A stretch of 64,000 bases of DNA from Brachypterus glaber (GCA_958510825.1 OY294047.1:45987365-46051364), one strand, 5' to 3'. Counted from the stretch's first letter, positions 1 through 13,728 are shown. The notes: generated from the letters alone by a model not told the origin. Translations and numbers: made by a program.

Positions 1-862
1 TAAAATCCCTACTCTTTAACATCCTACTCTATACACCTCTACTCTATAACATCATTACTCCCCAATTATCCATATCCGTACTATTTCACTTGAAACTTTT
101 TATGTAGGTATTGAATTTATTAAAAGCTTATTTATTTGTACATATTAAGAGTACTAGGTCAAAATAGTTATTTATATACCAAGGGACTAAACTGGCTGTT
201 TTAGTCCCGCTGCATTAGTGCAAGGGACTAAAACAGCCAAGTTTAGTCCTGAGGTAGGTAGATAAAATTAAAATTAAAAACCACGCGTCTAAAATCGGTC
301 GTTTTATTTTCGTAATTTAATCAAGATACCTGTAAATTGCGAAAAGTCAGTTTCATGGCTATCGCGATTTCAATTGTTTTTTAATATGGTTGACACAAAC
401 GTCAAAAAAATGGACGAAGATGATAAATTTTAAGTTATGTATAAATTGTTATAACAATGTTATTTTTAAAGGTTTTCTTTGTTAAAATCAAATAAATTGG
501 TTTGAATCGCTAATTTATTACAAAACACCACCAAACCTAATTTTTGAACCAGCAAAGCACATAGTAAGTATAATATTTTAATATTATCAAGGTTGCCGTG
601 ATTTTTATTCCCTAGGGAGAAAAACGGCAAGTTCCGAAAATGAAAGCGTAAAATTAGGTTTTAGTCTTGGTCGTGCAAAAATAAAATTATTTACCTGTTT
701 TTTTTTGGAATGCCAACTACTCATTTGTGGCTAATCGACTGCATTTAGTGCGGAGTAGGGTTTTTGAGGAGTATTGAAGTTATGAGTAGGTATATCACGG
801 AGTAGGGTTGTTGGAGAGTAGGGATGTCAAGGAGTAGAGTTGTTGGAGTGTAGGGAAGTTAG
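1..862. repeat. foldback element edged by inverted minisatellites (left end cut by window)
   Basis: Positions 1-62 are short repeats of the type CTACTCTNTAACATC. Positions 743-862 carry their reverse complement, repeats of GGAGTAGGGTTGTTGG type, about 16 bp each. Inside is a perfect-looking hairpin at 180-250. The element probably starts left of the window. Confidence 0.55.
180..250. repeat. hairpin, arms about 27 bp
   Basis: AGGGACTAAACTGGCTG at the left and its near inverse CAGCCAAGTTTAGTCCT at the right; the inner GGGACTAAAACAGCCA repeats the theme. No gene is involved. Confidence 0.6.
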
Positions 863-1417
863 TCTGCCGTTTGTTTTAGTATTAGATATCTAATCAGTAC
901 TTTTTACAAAGGAAAAAATCAGCTGATTTAAATTAATAGTAAATATAATAATTATAAATAAAATTATTACTTCTCAACTGATTTATTTATACAGGGTCCA
1001 GCAAATCTATGGATTAATTTCAATGTATTTTGAAGCGTTCTTTTTAAAAAACTCTTTGACAAGTTAATTTTTGTTTTTAAATTCGCACCTCTTGAAGAAT
1101 ACTTTTGATAAAAAAAAAAAAACATTTTAATTTATATCAAATTCCCTAAATCTACAAAAACGCAGATTGTTATAAAAGCAGAAAAAATACTGCTGCTAAC
1201 AAAATAATAAATTTTTTTTTTTTTTCAAAAAAAGTTTCTTTTTTCGTAAAACAAAAAATTAATTGAAAAAAATGTTTATAAAAAAATGTTTTTACGCCAT
1301 TTTACCTCCTTACCCCCCCCCTTACAGTGCATGTGCTGTGCATGAATATGTTAGCACCCCCTTATCCCAATCCGAGTAAAAAAAAACAATCCCAGCCTAA
1401 AACTTTGGATAATCAAC

Positions 1418-1560
1418 CTATGGTCCAAATTTGAATTCTTTAGCCTGAAGGATTCTTGGGTTTTCCACATATTTCCCGGACACAGACCGACCGATAGACA
1501 GATTTTTTTTACGGAAATCATATTTATTTGATATAAAACGTCCGGAAACGTAAAAATGCA
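1418..1560 (+). repeat. interspersed repeat with GACCGACCGATAGACAG block
   Basis: A pattern shared with 14520-14690, 49849-50010 and (inverted) 51210-51350: a CCCC-rich stretch, 'caaattcgaa...' type text, a purine-rich GACAGACAGAC tract, a T run, then AAAAGCAATAAA. This looks like the 3' end of a retroelement family; the class is unknown. Confidence 0.45.
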
Positions 1561-1570
1561 ATAAATTTTT

Positions 1571-1649
1571 TTCCAAGCGGCTTGTTTTCTAAACTTGTAC
1601 GCGTGCGTTAAAAACGTATGTTATGAAACTAATACTTTAATATACTATT
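1571..1649 (+). mobile_element. hairpin family E, partial 3' end
   Basis: Half of the hairpin found whole at 28839-28952, ending in the same AATATACTATT terminus. Confidence 0.5.
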
Positions 1650-2227
1650 TAAATTTTAAATTTTCGATTCAAAAAAACGTTGGAAACTTCAGCTTTATAG
1701 AAATATAGATTATTTTCCACACATTTGCTGGACTCTGTATTTAAAATATATAATACATGCTCTACGTATCTGCCTATATAAAAAATGTATAACAAAGTAT
1801 TTAAATGTTTGATCCCCATGTTTTTGGAATGTGCATTAAATTTTGTAAAAGTTGCTCTATCAAAAATATTGAATATTATTTTAATATCACTTTTATTTTA
1901 TTATTGTTTTATATTGTCAAAGATCCTGTTTAAATACATTTGAATCACAGACTTGCACACTAAAAAAATAAAATATGAGAAAATTTCAAGAATCTTTTTC
2001 AGATAATAAAAAATGTTATAGATGAAGTTGTAAAAAATCTTACGCGATTGAACTTAACTAACTAAAAATATTACAATTTATGATTTTGTCATGAATTTTT
2101 AGGTCCCAAAGAAGAAAGATAAAAACAGGCAAAAAAGTAAAAAAAAGAAACTGTAAGAGATAAAAAGAGATAAAGTATTTTAATTTTTTATGTGTATCCT
2201 TATTTGGAATCTCACACAAACGAAAGT

Positions 2228-2374
2228 CCTATCAAAAATAAAATTTTAAGCACATATAATCTCATAAAACCGGTTACACTAACCGACTAAAATTCCAAAT
2301 TTTGAGTGGTTTAACTCGGTTGGAGAAACCGGTTTTATGAGATTCTATGTGGTTAACATTTTATTTTTGATAGG
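2228..2374. repeat. foldback element, arms about 55 bp
   Basis: CCTATCAAAAATAAAATTTT at the left end, inverse at the right end; inner arms ATCTCATAAAACCGGTT / AACCGGTTTTATGAGAT. No target duplication was identified. Confidence 0.6.
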
Positions 2375-2727
2375 GAGATCAGTTTGTAAGTTTGACTTTT
2401 CCTTAAAGCGTTAAAATTTATCAGTTGGATAAAATAAGCTTCATAGCTTTGTCAGAACTATTGCATAGCTTTAAAATGCCTGTTTCTTTCTTGTGGGATA
2501 TGAAATTTAAAATTTAACATATAAAACTTATATGTTGGCAAGTTAACAATATAAAAAAGTACCATTTAAAAAGTAAAAAACCAAAGAAATAAAAGTAAAA
2601 AAATGCAAACCCAACTTGAAAAAAACAGAAATAAATAAAATATTTTTTAGTTGCAAACATATAAGTTTACAAATAAAAATATATTAAAAAAAGGTCCTAA
2701 GTCAGTGATGAATAAAACTTACACTAA

Positions 2728-2746
2728 TAATAATAATAATAATAAT
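2728..2746 (+). repeat. (AAT)n microsatellite
   Basis: Uninterrupted AAT units. Confidence 0.8.
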
Positions 2747-3120
2747 ATACTAAGATATGTACAAATACATTATGTAATCTAAAAATATTACAACACGTTA
2801 AAATAACAATGTGTCAAGGCACAAGATGAGATAAAATATTTAATTTTTACAAGAACATTTGAATATTTTTTCTATGACACACTTTTCCTGAATCCAAAGA
2901 AAAAATTACAAACATAATTTTTTTCTAATAATCTTATATTAGAAATTTATCAAAAAATGAAAAGTAAATTTTTGCTTCGAATGCAGTTAAATGTATCTTA
3001 AGGCAGTGAATATTCTTATTGCAAAGTGACGTCTTTTAAAAAATTCCACTTCAAAGAATTTAACCAGTTTAGAGTACTTTTAGCCTAAATTTCACATCCG
3101 AAAAATATTGATATTTAATA

Positions 3121-4214
3121 CAGGGTGATTCAGAAATAGGGTCATTAATTTTAAGGGGTGACTACATAGGAAAATATGAAAAAAAGTTCCTATAAACAAA
3201 TGTCTAAAAATGCGTCGTAAGGGAGCTAAGCCCTTTGAAAGTGGCTAAAAAATTCGGTTTTTATTTAATAACTCAGGAGATACAGCAACGAAGTTTTGAA
3301 TGTAATCTTAATAAGGCCTATCCTCGTATGTTATCTTCATGTACTTATTTTAACCAGGGGTGTGCGTTTTGGGGGGGGCTTATCAGTTTTTAATCCTAAA
3401 CTTTTTTCTGTGTAACTTTATGTAATTTTATTTTTGAAATATAATTTCTTAGGAGAAAATAAGTACAAAAGGTACTCTTGTTGTAATACTGTTTTCGATA
3501 AAAATTCATTTGAAGGTTCGAGGACGAAAAATTAAATACTAAAATGTAAAAACCGAAATTTCAATGATGCAAGATGAACGTATATTAAAACCTAAGGAAA
3601 AAATCTTATATACAGGTACTTCCAAAAATTTATCCTAAGGGAGCTGCTCCGGTCTCCTAAAAATGCACCATTTTTAAAGGGCCATAGTAGCTTCGAAAGC
3701 GGTTTTTCGACCTACATAGAAACTTGTTTTCTTAGTTTTTGATATAGAATAACCCTACATTATTAAAATTTTGGTTTTAGACATAGTATTTAATTTTTAT
3801 CCTGGAACCGTGAAATTTCACCTTCAAATGAATTTTTCTCGAAAACGGTTAATCATACAGTATTACAACAAGAGTACCTTTTTATGTATTTTCACAAAAG
3901 GAATTATATTCCAAAAATAAAATTATATAAAGTTACACAGAAAAAAGTTTGGGATAAAAAACTGATAAGGCTCCCCGTTTCGCACACCCCTGGTTAAAAT
4001 AACATACGAAGATTAGTTCACGTGCAAAACTTTGTTGCTATATCTCAAAGGGTTTTTAAGTTATTAAATAAAAACAGATTTTTTTAGGCACTTTCAAAGG
4101 GGCTTGGCTCCCTTACGACGCATTTTTAGATATATGTCTATAGGACTTTTTTTTCATATTTTCCTATGTAGAATCACCTCTTAAAATTAATGACCCTGTT
4201 TCTGAAGAACCCTG
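3121..4214. mobile_element. 1.1 kb foldback MITE with TA target duplication
   Basis: The arms fill almost the whole element, about 520 bp each. The left end is CAGGGTGATTCAGAAATAGG and the right end the inverse of CAGGGTTCTTCAGAAACAGG, flanked by TA on both sides. Inner landmarks mirrored in both arms include ATGCGTCGTAAGGGAGC and GTACTCTTGTTGTAATACTG. TA duplication suggests Tc1/mariner-type mobilisation. No coding frame. Confidence 0.8.
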
Positions 4215-4817
4215 TATATTTTTATATGATTTATAAAAATAATAATAACATATGTTTATATATGTTCCTTTTCCTTGTAAAAAAGTTATGAAGTGGCATT
4301 TTTAATAAAAACACACTTAATACTTAGCTTCGCTATATTACAAAATTTAATTTGGAAAAAAATTGCGTTAAAAAAAAATATGTTTTGAATTTAAATAAAA
4401 TAATTGTGCGCTAATACTTGAAGTTTAAAAATAAAAATGTTTATTTTGATCAATTAAAGCAGAAACTATTGGTAAACAATTGAAATTAAATAGTTTGGCG
4501 CTTAGGACCAGCCGTAAACGTTATCAATTAAAAAGTAAAATATATTGAAAATGATTTTAAAAATATTATATGTAAAATAGCTAGGCCGTAATATTTCTGT
4601 TCTTTTGGCATATATTATAATATAATCATATTATATTAGAGAGTAATTGCATTTAAAATACTATTTCCAGAGTTCACAATTTCAAAATATTGGTCAATCA
4701 AATATTTTTGGATTTTGTACCTTTTTTTATTATTTTATTTTCATGCAAATATTTAACTAAAAAAACTGCAATTTTAAGATTGCTCAATAACTTACACTCA
4801 AATTCACAGCTACCCGT

Positions 4818-4925
4818 ACTGACGTCATCACAAAATAGTACCTAAGTACCGTCGTATTTTGGCATTCCAATCACTACCATGGTAATTTACTGTTTTGGAT
4901 GATCCGTAATAGAAAGTTACGAAGG
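4818..4925. repeat. repeat related to 48786-48960
   Basis: Shares GTCATCACAAAATAGTAC and TACCGTCGTATT with the foldback at 48786. Confidence 0.5.
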
Positions 4926-5051
4926 TAAACTGATCGAAAAAAATTAAGGATATTGTTAAGAATGGTGCTTTCTCTGGGAACAAAAAAGTTTAGGAAAAAA
5001 ATCATAAATGTCCATATTCTCTAATCATTTTTAAAAAACAAATTTAATCAA

Positions 5052-5365
5052 TTCAAAAATATTTATATTCGGGATTTAACAATACTTTCCTTGATGTAAC
5101 AAAAGAGAAATTATTTTTAAAAACTGAAAATTTATACCGAGTAATTCTACCTCTGTTGGCTATAACCGCTTCAACTCGCCGAGGCATACTTAAAATTAAG
5201 AGATTTAACTGATTTTGGTTCAAGATATCCCATAAATCCGGAAGAACTTGCTAGTTTCCTTACGTCATGAAAATGTGTGTTTACTGCTCTACCAAGCATG
5301 TCCCAGACATGTTTGTTTAATATTCAAAAGTCCAAACAAAGTAATGGCGGGCCATTTTTTGTTTT
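5052..5365 (-). pseudogene. Tc1/mariner-type transposase, C-terminal fragment, decayed
   Basis: On the minus strand, short conceptual blocks match the C-terminal part of Tc1 transposases: KWPA near 5350 (as in WPA.SPDLNP), HVWDMLGRAV near 5300 (as in IEHVWDxLGRRV), then LWDIL and finally SMPRRVEAVIANRG at about 5190-5150 (the family's MPRRxxAVIxxxGG end). The blocks are in different frames, so at least two frameshifts break it, and the D-D-E catalytic part is missing or unrecognisable. It reads in the same direction as Notch and begins about 340 bp past the Notch stop. This is family-level recognition by eye. Confidence 0.75.
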
Positions 5366-5418
5366 TCCGATTATCTTTTCTCAGAGAAACCAAAATATCC
5401 TCAACTTTTTTCGATCAG

Positions 5419-5424
5419 TTTATT
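5419..5424 (-). promoter_or_regulatory. candidate polyadenylation signal AATAAA for Notch
   Basis: AATAAA on the minus strand (TTTATT on plus), about 280 nt past the stop. It is the first canonical hexamer downstream, but the region is so AT-rich that it may be chance. Confidence 0.35.
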
Positions 5425-5701
5425 CAGGTACTATTTCGTGAGTACCATTGGTAGCTATTAGCTTTAACTCTAGTTACAGTTTTCTTAATTAAAAACTTGC
5501 ATAAATTTAACCCTTAAAAGGTCATTTATAGGCATTCTTCTAAAACCCAAATTTCTGATGAAATTTCGAGGTTGTAAAGTCTGAAATTCGTTTCTATATA
5601 CTGGAATTATCCGTAAAATGAGACCATTATTCTTAATAAAATTTAACCCGTTCGGGTAGTTACAATTAACAAAACAAATCACAACTTGTGACTGACACCG
5701 A
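5425..5701 (-). other. Notch 3' untranslated region (proximal part)
   Basis: AT-rich sequence directly after the Notch stop, with no coding potential beyond a short shadow frame. The true 3' end is not visible from sequence; a first AATAAA is noted separately. Longer isoforms could run into the Tc1 relic beyond. Confidence 0.5.
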
Positions 5702-8700
5702 TCAAATATAAATAGCATCAGATCCTTTATTTGCCTGGTGTCCGGTGGACACGTACGTATTGGGACTGGCGATATTCTCTGACCAATCAGAGTTGCAGGA
5801 GCGCGGAGAGCTGGACGACCAATGGCCCGGACTTTCCGGACTCGGAGTCGGGAAGTTATCCGGCAACAAGTGATCCGAATGCTGGGAGGGGGGAGTTAAA
5901 TAGTAGGGCTGCTGCTGAAACTGCTGGGGCTGCATGTTAGCAGAAGTCTGTGTGGAAGTCAACCCCGTGGAGTAAGCCATGGGGAGCTCCAAGCCTGTCT
6001 GGCTGAAATCAAAACCCATCTGGAGGTTCTGAGTTTGAGGAACACCACCGTGTTTTTGTTGGGTCGCGGCTCTCATTGCTGCAATATGGGTGGGACTGGT
6101 GGGCAAAGAAGGCCTGGTTTTGGCTGGCGAAGGGGAACCGTTATAGCCTTGTGGAGAAAGCGACATATTCGATTGCACCGAATGAGGGGGCGATTGGTTG
6201 GAGTAAGGAGGACTCAACGTGTTTGGTTGCATCTGTCTTTGTTGTTGGAGCAATATTTGCTCCTGGAAGTTGCCCAAGAAAGCACTATAATTGTCCAGGT
6301 TGAAAGTTTGGATGTTGCTTTTGACGACGTCTTCATAACTCGGTGGCTGTTTATTACCCATCAAACCTTCCAACCCAAGTCCCATGTTTGAGTAAATCGA
6401 AGCTGATTCGTAAGGACTTGGCATGTTAGTCATGGGAGATTCAACTGGACTTAAGGTCGAAGTCATGGAGTCAACGCTCTGTGGAATTTCCGTGTTCGGT
6501 GTATTTTTCTTGGCTTTCTTTATGCTGGGCTTCCGACGTATGCTTCCAGGATTCAAATCGTTCTCGGGACTCGTAGGACCGTTTTGCTTGCTCGGTCTTT
6601 TTGACTTTTGTCTCTTAGGCATAATGACAGTCGGATTTGATAACAATTGTCCGGTAGGAGAAGTCATCATGTTGTTATTGGGGATGACGTTCACCATTTG
6701 TGGACTTCTTGGGACGTGTTCATCCAGTAATCTGACTATATCGTGGTGTAATCTTTCGCTAGCGACATCTCTCGGCAGTCTGTCCATATGATCTGTGATT
6801 TCTCTGTTTGCGTAAGCTTCAAGCAATGCTTTACAAGCTTGATATGAACCTTCACGAGCAGCTAGGAACAAAGGAGTTTCGTCTTTATCATCTTGTGCGT
6901 CTCTGTTAGCACCGTGAGCAAGCAATATATTGACAGCTTCAACATTGTTGACAGCTGCGGCCCAATGTAATGCAGTCTTTCCTGAATTATCAGAAGCGTT
7001 AATATCGGCATCAGCGCTGATTAAATCTTGTACCATGCCTTCTATTGCTAATCTGGCAGCTAAAATCAGAGGTGTAGTTCCTTCGTGCATTCTGGCATTT
7101 AAATTTGTAGCTCTATTTCTCAACAGTATTTGGAAAACACCTAGAGCATCAGCAGCAACTGCAGCGTGCAGGGGAGTTCTACCGGTGTTGTCTTGGGCAT
7201 TAGCATCGGCACCGGCGTCCAAAAGTCTTTTGGCAGCGTCAGCTCGGGCATATCTGGCGGCCAAGTGCAAAGAAGTTTCTCCAGTTTTGTCCATAGTTGC
7301 GTTTAATTCGGCTCCTTGAGCTACCAAATCCTGGATTATAGCCCCAGCCGCTTCGTCTTCAATGTCTTCTCCCGAGTCCATTCCTCCTCCACGTACAGAT
7401 GCTACCATAATAGGCGTCATACCACAAGGCCCTCTAGCGTTGATATCTCCGTGATCGTTACCCTGGGGTGGGGTTAACATAGGCGGAGGTCGCAAATCAG
7501 CTGCTTCCAGGTGATGTTGAGTCCATTCAGCTTCTTCGTACTCGGTAACAGCCGTGTGATCGCTAGCGTAACCAGCTTCAAGAGGTCTAAACCGTTTCGG
7601 TTGCGGCATATCGGATTCATCGTCTGACCATTGAGGCACGTGTCCTTGATTTCCTTGGAAATCCAATTCCATGCCGGGTATTGAGGCGTTTTTGCTCAAG
7701 TTTCGGAGTTCTTGGCCTTCTGGACCACGTCTTCTCGACCTTCTGGTATTCGAGTTTGTCGGTAGGAAACCTTCTGGAAACCATGTTATACCAGCTGCGC
7801 GCTTTCTCTGAGTTTTTACAACCATGAAGGTAACACAAAGAATACCCACAACTAACAGTGCACCAATGAAAATCCATTTTTTCGTCGGTGGACTATCCTC
7901 GTCTGGATCTCCTGTTGTTCCTTTTACTTGATAGATCGGGAATGATTGGGATAGAGTATGTTTAGAAGCACTGGCTGCTAAGTATTCAGCTGCAGCACTT
8001 GCGGTTTGGAAGCAAAATTCGTCATCGGACATCGAGCACTTTCTGTTGTCTATCTCCAAGTATACTTTAATACCAGATTGAGGTTGTTCAGTTATTATAA
8101 CTTGGTACTTTCTGATATAATAATCGTCCTGTATTCCAGAGTTCGTTGTGGATCCCACCCATGGGTAAATCATATCGTTTCCTTGCGGATCCTTTTTAAC
8201 TCTAACTGTCGTTCTTAGCTGATGACTGGTATCCCTCAAGAAGGCGACCAGATTATTTTTGAATCCCTGCATATCCATAAGAACTACCATCGAGATAACT
8301 CCTTCAGCAAGTTCTGGAGCGTTGTTTTCGCAGTCCAAACCATCCCAATTACATTCCGCATTATTGCAACCGTAATCGCAGTGACCGTTGGCGTAATGTT
8401 TTTGACAGTAGGCGTCGTAAATAGGGTTGCAAGGTTGCAAAGATTTCTCGCAATCTCTACCATCAAACAGACATTGTGCGTTGTTGCATTCTTCGTTGCA
8501 AACTCCGTCCATAAACACTTCCCAACATTTTATTGAAGCAGTGCAATTTGCCCAAGGATTGATCCCCAGGGAGCAGTCATTTCCGTCAAAATCGCAGGCA
8601 TACTTGTTACATTCCTCGTCACACTGGAAGTTACCTCGTTTCAAGGGACAGCCTAGTTTCAGGCAATCTTGGCGTTGTTTTTCCAGATCTTTTGCGTAAA

Positions 8701-9681
8701 ACGAGCTGATATCTTGTCTGGGAGCCACAGGTTGTCCTAAACCTCCCGGGGAGTTATGGTCGTATAACTCGCAGTTCTTTCCGACGTGTTTTGGTGGACA
8801 CATACATAAATAATCTCCTAGTTTGTCTATACAAGTAGCATCGGCATGTTGACATGGATTACTGTCACATTCATTCAGTGTGTCTATTTCGCAGTTGGTG
8901 CCAGAAGTTCCCATTGGGCAATCGCAAGCATAGCCTCCTCCATCAGATATTCTACATAACCCTCCGTTTTGACAAGGGCTTGAATCGCAATCATATCCGC
9001 TAAACTCGCAATTTTTCCCATAAAATCCATCTTGGCAGGTACATTTATGACCGGTATGTATAGTGGTGCATACTCCTCCGTTTTGGCAGGGCGATTGAGC
9101 GCAAAAGTTGACTTTTCGCTCACAATGTCTTCCCATATAACCAGCTTTGCAGTTGCAGTGATAATCGTTAACCAATTGAACGCAATCCAGAGTTCCAGCG
9201 TCAGAACAAGGGTTGGATAAACATTCGTTGATATCTCCTTCACAGCGTGGTCCGACGAAACCCGGAGGACATTTGCAATCAAAGCCACGTACTTTATCAA
9301 TACAGGTACCATTGTTATGGCAGGAATCATGTCTACAATCGTTAATGTTCATTTCGCAGATGTATCCCAAAGTACCCGGTGGACAGGAACAGATGAAGTT
9401 GTTGATCAAATCGTGACAGGTTCCTCCATTTTGACAAGGATTGGGTTGGCAATCGTCTATGTTGAGTTCACAATTTTGGCCTTGGAAACCTTTCGGACAC
9501 TGACAGGAGTAGGAGCCCACGAAGTCTCTGCATGTGGCGCCATTTTGACATGGCGCTGATTCGCATTCGTTGATTTCTTGTTGGCAGTACGAACCGGTGT
9601 AACCGTCTAAACAGTGACATCTGTGGGAGTTGCCGATGTTTTCGCAAGTGCCGTTGTTGCATAGAAGTTTGGCGAGAACAC
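5702..9681 (-). CDS. Notch: Notch terminal exon: EGF 29-36, LNR, HD, TM, RAM, ankyrin, PEST, stop
   Basis: This 3980-nt exon codes the last 1325 residues. The acceptor (run of T then CAG) precedes 9681, and its first two bases finish a Gly codon. The end of EGF 29 and EGF 30-36 occupy about 9680-8760. Three cysteine-rich LNR modules run 8665-8330, followed by the heterodimerisation region to about 7890. The transmembrane helix starts at KKWIFIGALL and spans 7876-7814. The RAM WFP motif is at 7783, a nuclear signal PKRFRP follows, and ankyrin repeats span about 7455-6720. Past these are a basic stretch (KRQKSKRPSK), a PPSY box near 6340 (the HECT E3/Deltex-type binding motif in Notch), a modest Gln-rich patch near 6250 (shorter than the fly opa repeat), and a C-terminal degron TPSPES with WSSSSP near 5840. 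The protein ends IYI and TGA at 5704-5702. No RXRR-type furin site is visible in the HD. Confidence 0.98.
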
Positions 9682-9818
9682 CTGAAAAAAAAATACAAAA
9701 ATAAGCATAAGAGGGTAGTAATTGCTGTAATTGAGTTATTGTAATACAATGACTTAAGTGCTAACTCCAAAGGCTGGTAGCCTTAGAAATACTTTTTTTT
9801 GGGAAAGTTGGAACTTAC
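9682..9818 (-). other. Notch intron, 137 nt
   Basis: GTAAGT donor and TTTTTTTCAG acceptor. No other signal is seen. Confidence 0.9.
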
Positions 9819-10108
9819 CTTTTCGTCTGGCTGCGTCGTTACAGCTAACCATTTCTACATCGCAAGTTTTTCCTGTCCATCCTGGTCCACAAATACATTG
9901 ATATTGGTTCTTAATTTGGGTGCAAGATGCTTGGTTTTCGCAGGGATCGGTCAAGCACCAGTCCACGTATTCCGCGCAGTCTTTTCCGGAGAACCCATAC
10001 GGGCAGTGACATGTATAGTGGGTCACGTGATCTTGGCATGTAGCACCATTCAAACATGGATCGCTGTCGCATAGGTTGATACGGTTTTGGCAGTTGGAAC
10101 CAGTATAT
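9819..10108 (-). CDS. Notch: Notch exon: end of EGF 26, EGF 27-28, start of EGF 29
   Basis: The exon opens with one base completing Gly (CKPG joined to YTGSNC) and ends AARRK plus one G before GTAAGT, completed to Gly by the next exon. It codes repeats starting RINLCDSDPC and YVDWCLTDPC, then EMVSCNDAA, which is the unusual start of EGF 29 where the first cysteines are spaced by an AARRKG insert typical of Notch. Length is 290 nt. Neighbouring introns are short, 304 and 137 nt. Identity is certain from the EGF order. Confidence 0.97.
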
Positions 10109-11593
<1,485 letters not shown>

Positions 11594-12496
11594 TTATAAT
11601 CAAAGATTAACACAATTCTGTACAAATATATACAAAATTATTTATTTACATTGTAAGAGATTATTTATGGTTATGAGATTAAAACAAGTTATGGCGAACT
11701 GAGAGATAACTTTTTAATGTTTCGAATTTTTAAATTCTATAGCAAAAGTTTTAATATCTATTTCTTTTAAAAACGCCCACAGTGTTATCGAGTTATTAAT
11801 GATTACATTTTTTCTCGTACAGACCTACAGACAGAAAATATCGCGAAAATTATCTTTTTTTTTTCGTATAATACGTCGATAAACATAAATAAATGCAACA
11901 TCATTTTATTTTTTTTACGAACGCAATACTTTTTTTTCATGGGGAAACTAAAAAAAACTCATGAACTAAAAACTTATATTTTACGGCTTGTCGATATTAA
12001 TCTTTGATGTATTAATAATTTGGCATGCTTCACAGCCAATTAGAATTAATAAAAGCATTTATTTTATATAAAATAAAAGCATTTATATTATATAAAATAG
12101 TGTTTCAATGCAAGTACCTAAATAATAATAAATAATAATTTTATGCTATAATATAATAATATTAAATGGTTACTGAAAAAAAAGAATTCACACAAAATTA
12201 TAAATATGAACAATAAAATGATAAAAAAATGGTAAATAAATATTAAATGAAAATAAATTCATGCAAAATTGTAAAATTATAATAAAATACAAACGTTCAA
12301 AAAACATCGAATAAACTTACGGTGAGTATGGGTTATAGCTGTTTGCATGAAAATAAAATATTAAAAATTAATTAAAATTTTGATTTATTTAAATTTATGT
12401 AAAACATAAGAACATTTTTTCTGATTGTTACAAAATGACAAAAGCTAAATTTTTAAATGTAATTTTAGCTTAAAAAATAGTATATTGTTTTACTAA

Positions 12497-12612
12497 GAGG
12501 AAAAGTGAAGCTTTTTTTACTAGTCTGTAGAATTTACGGACGACGCGAAGCGGAGTCCGGAAACTACAGACGAGTAAAAAAAGCACTTTTCCTCTGAGTG
12601 AAACATACTATT
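12497..12612 (+). mobile_element. hairpin family D, 3' end with CTATT terminus
   Basis: Arms GAGGAAAAGTG..TTTTTTTACTAGTCTGTAG and the near-perfect inverse ending CACTTTTCCTC span 12497-12594, then GAGTGAAACATACTATT. This is the same layout as families A, B, C and E: hairpin, short spacer, CTATT. The 5' end was not found. Confidence 0.5.
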
Positions 12613-13129
12613 TTTTCTTCAAGTATCCTATATATATTTTTTAAATATTAATTTTTGAATTTAATTTATTCAGTAATAAAGTATGTTTTGTTTATTAAAA
12701 TAGGCCAATAAAACCCTTTTGAAATGAACTTAAACCTTCCTTAGCTCATTTTAATTTTTTTTCGCAGGCTAAATCGTACACTTTTCGCGATTTCAATGGT
12801 AACTTGTCCAATGTAGCATTTGCAATTTCGGAGAGATTTGTAGGTGTATAAACCATATATTCTTCTTCAATCATTTTTAATCAATTTCACACAAGGTTTT
12901 TGCACAGAATCTCGAGTCAACCACCTGTTTACATAATAAACAAACAAGTTTAAAGTATGGCTGTCATCAAAGTCAAAGAGTGCTGCCGCCAGTGGTGGTT
13001 TTGCTAACTAACTTTTTTTTACGGCGTACAACAATGAACTCATTTTTTTACTGTAAAAAAATAGATCACTTCTAACTAGTGTGTTCAGTTATAAAATATG
13101 AACATTTTAGTACGCTTGAAGAAAAAATA
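12609..13129. repeat. inverted pair TTTTTTCTTCAAG, 500 bp apart
   Basis: ATTTTTTCTTCAAGTATC at 12609 and its inverse at 13113-13129. It may be the terminal repeats of a small element; there is no coding content. Confidence 0.3.
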
Positions 13130-13392
13130 TTTTATTGTAGTAAAAACACCAATTTTATAGCTATGATATGCATATGGTATTTTCATAGCATATAGCATAT
13201 GCATATGGTAATTCATACCATATGGTACAATACCCGTGTCAATATTTAAATATTTAGCTTAAATCGCTCAAAATTATAGCCAGGTTGTCAAAATTTAATA
13301 AAAGTTTTTAAAACTAAAATGTTGCCGATAAAATTTTTATTTTAAAACCGGGTAAAAAATGGTTAATTATACATGTATATTATAATAATGAT

Positions 13393-13728
13393 TTTTATCC
13401 AATAAATACAGATAATAAGACAATTACCAGCTTTATTTTAAATAGATAAACTCAATAATAACCCCCGCGTGGCTTTTACTTTATTGAGTGGATAATTATT
13501 TATTTTACTCACTCAACTGTCACTTGTCAAATTATTTTCTTGTAAATGTCATTAAAATTTTTAATAAAAATATGAATTCCTAAGCTATTTATTGGATAAA
13601 ACCTTGTATGGCACTCATGGGTAAACCGATATTGCCCTCTCGCAAATTAACCTACTTGGCTGACGCCTCGCAGGTTAATTTTCTCATGGGCAATATCTTA
13701 CTTTACCCACTAGTACCATAAATAACTA
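13393..13728 (+). mobile_element. hairpin family A, copy 1 (Helentron-like)
   Basis: Starts TTTATCCAATAAATACAG. About 190 bp on, an inverted copy of the start (CTATTTATTGGATAAAA) is followed by a 115-bp hairpin (TATGGCACTCATGGGTAAA to TTTACCCACTAGTACCATA) and the terminus AATAACTATT. A subterminal inverted repeat plus a 3' hairpin and T-T insertion is the layout of non-autonomous Helentrons. Confidence 0.65.

Noticed and set aside
5731..7319. Plus-strand open frames opposite the Notch intracellular domain
   Set aside because: They are antisense shadows of the conserved Notch frame, with no recognisable domains.
7617..9330. Minus-strand alternative-frame ORFs within the Notch exon
   Set aside because: They overlap the Notch frame and only mirror its cysteine or lysine codons.
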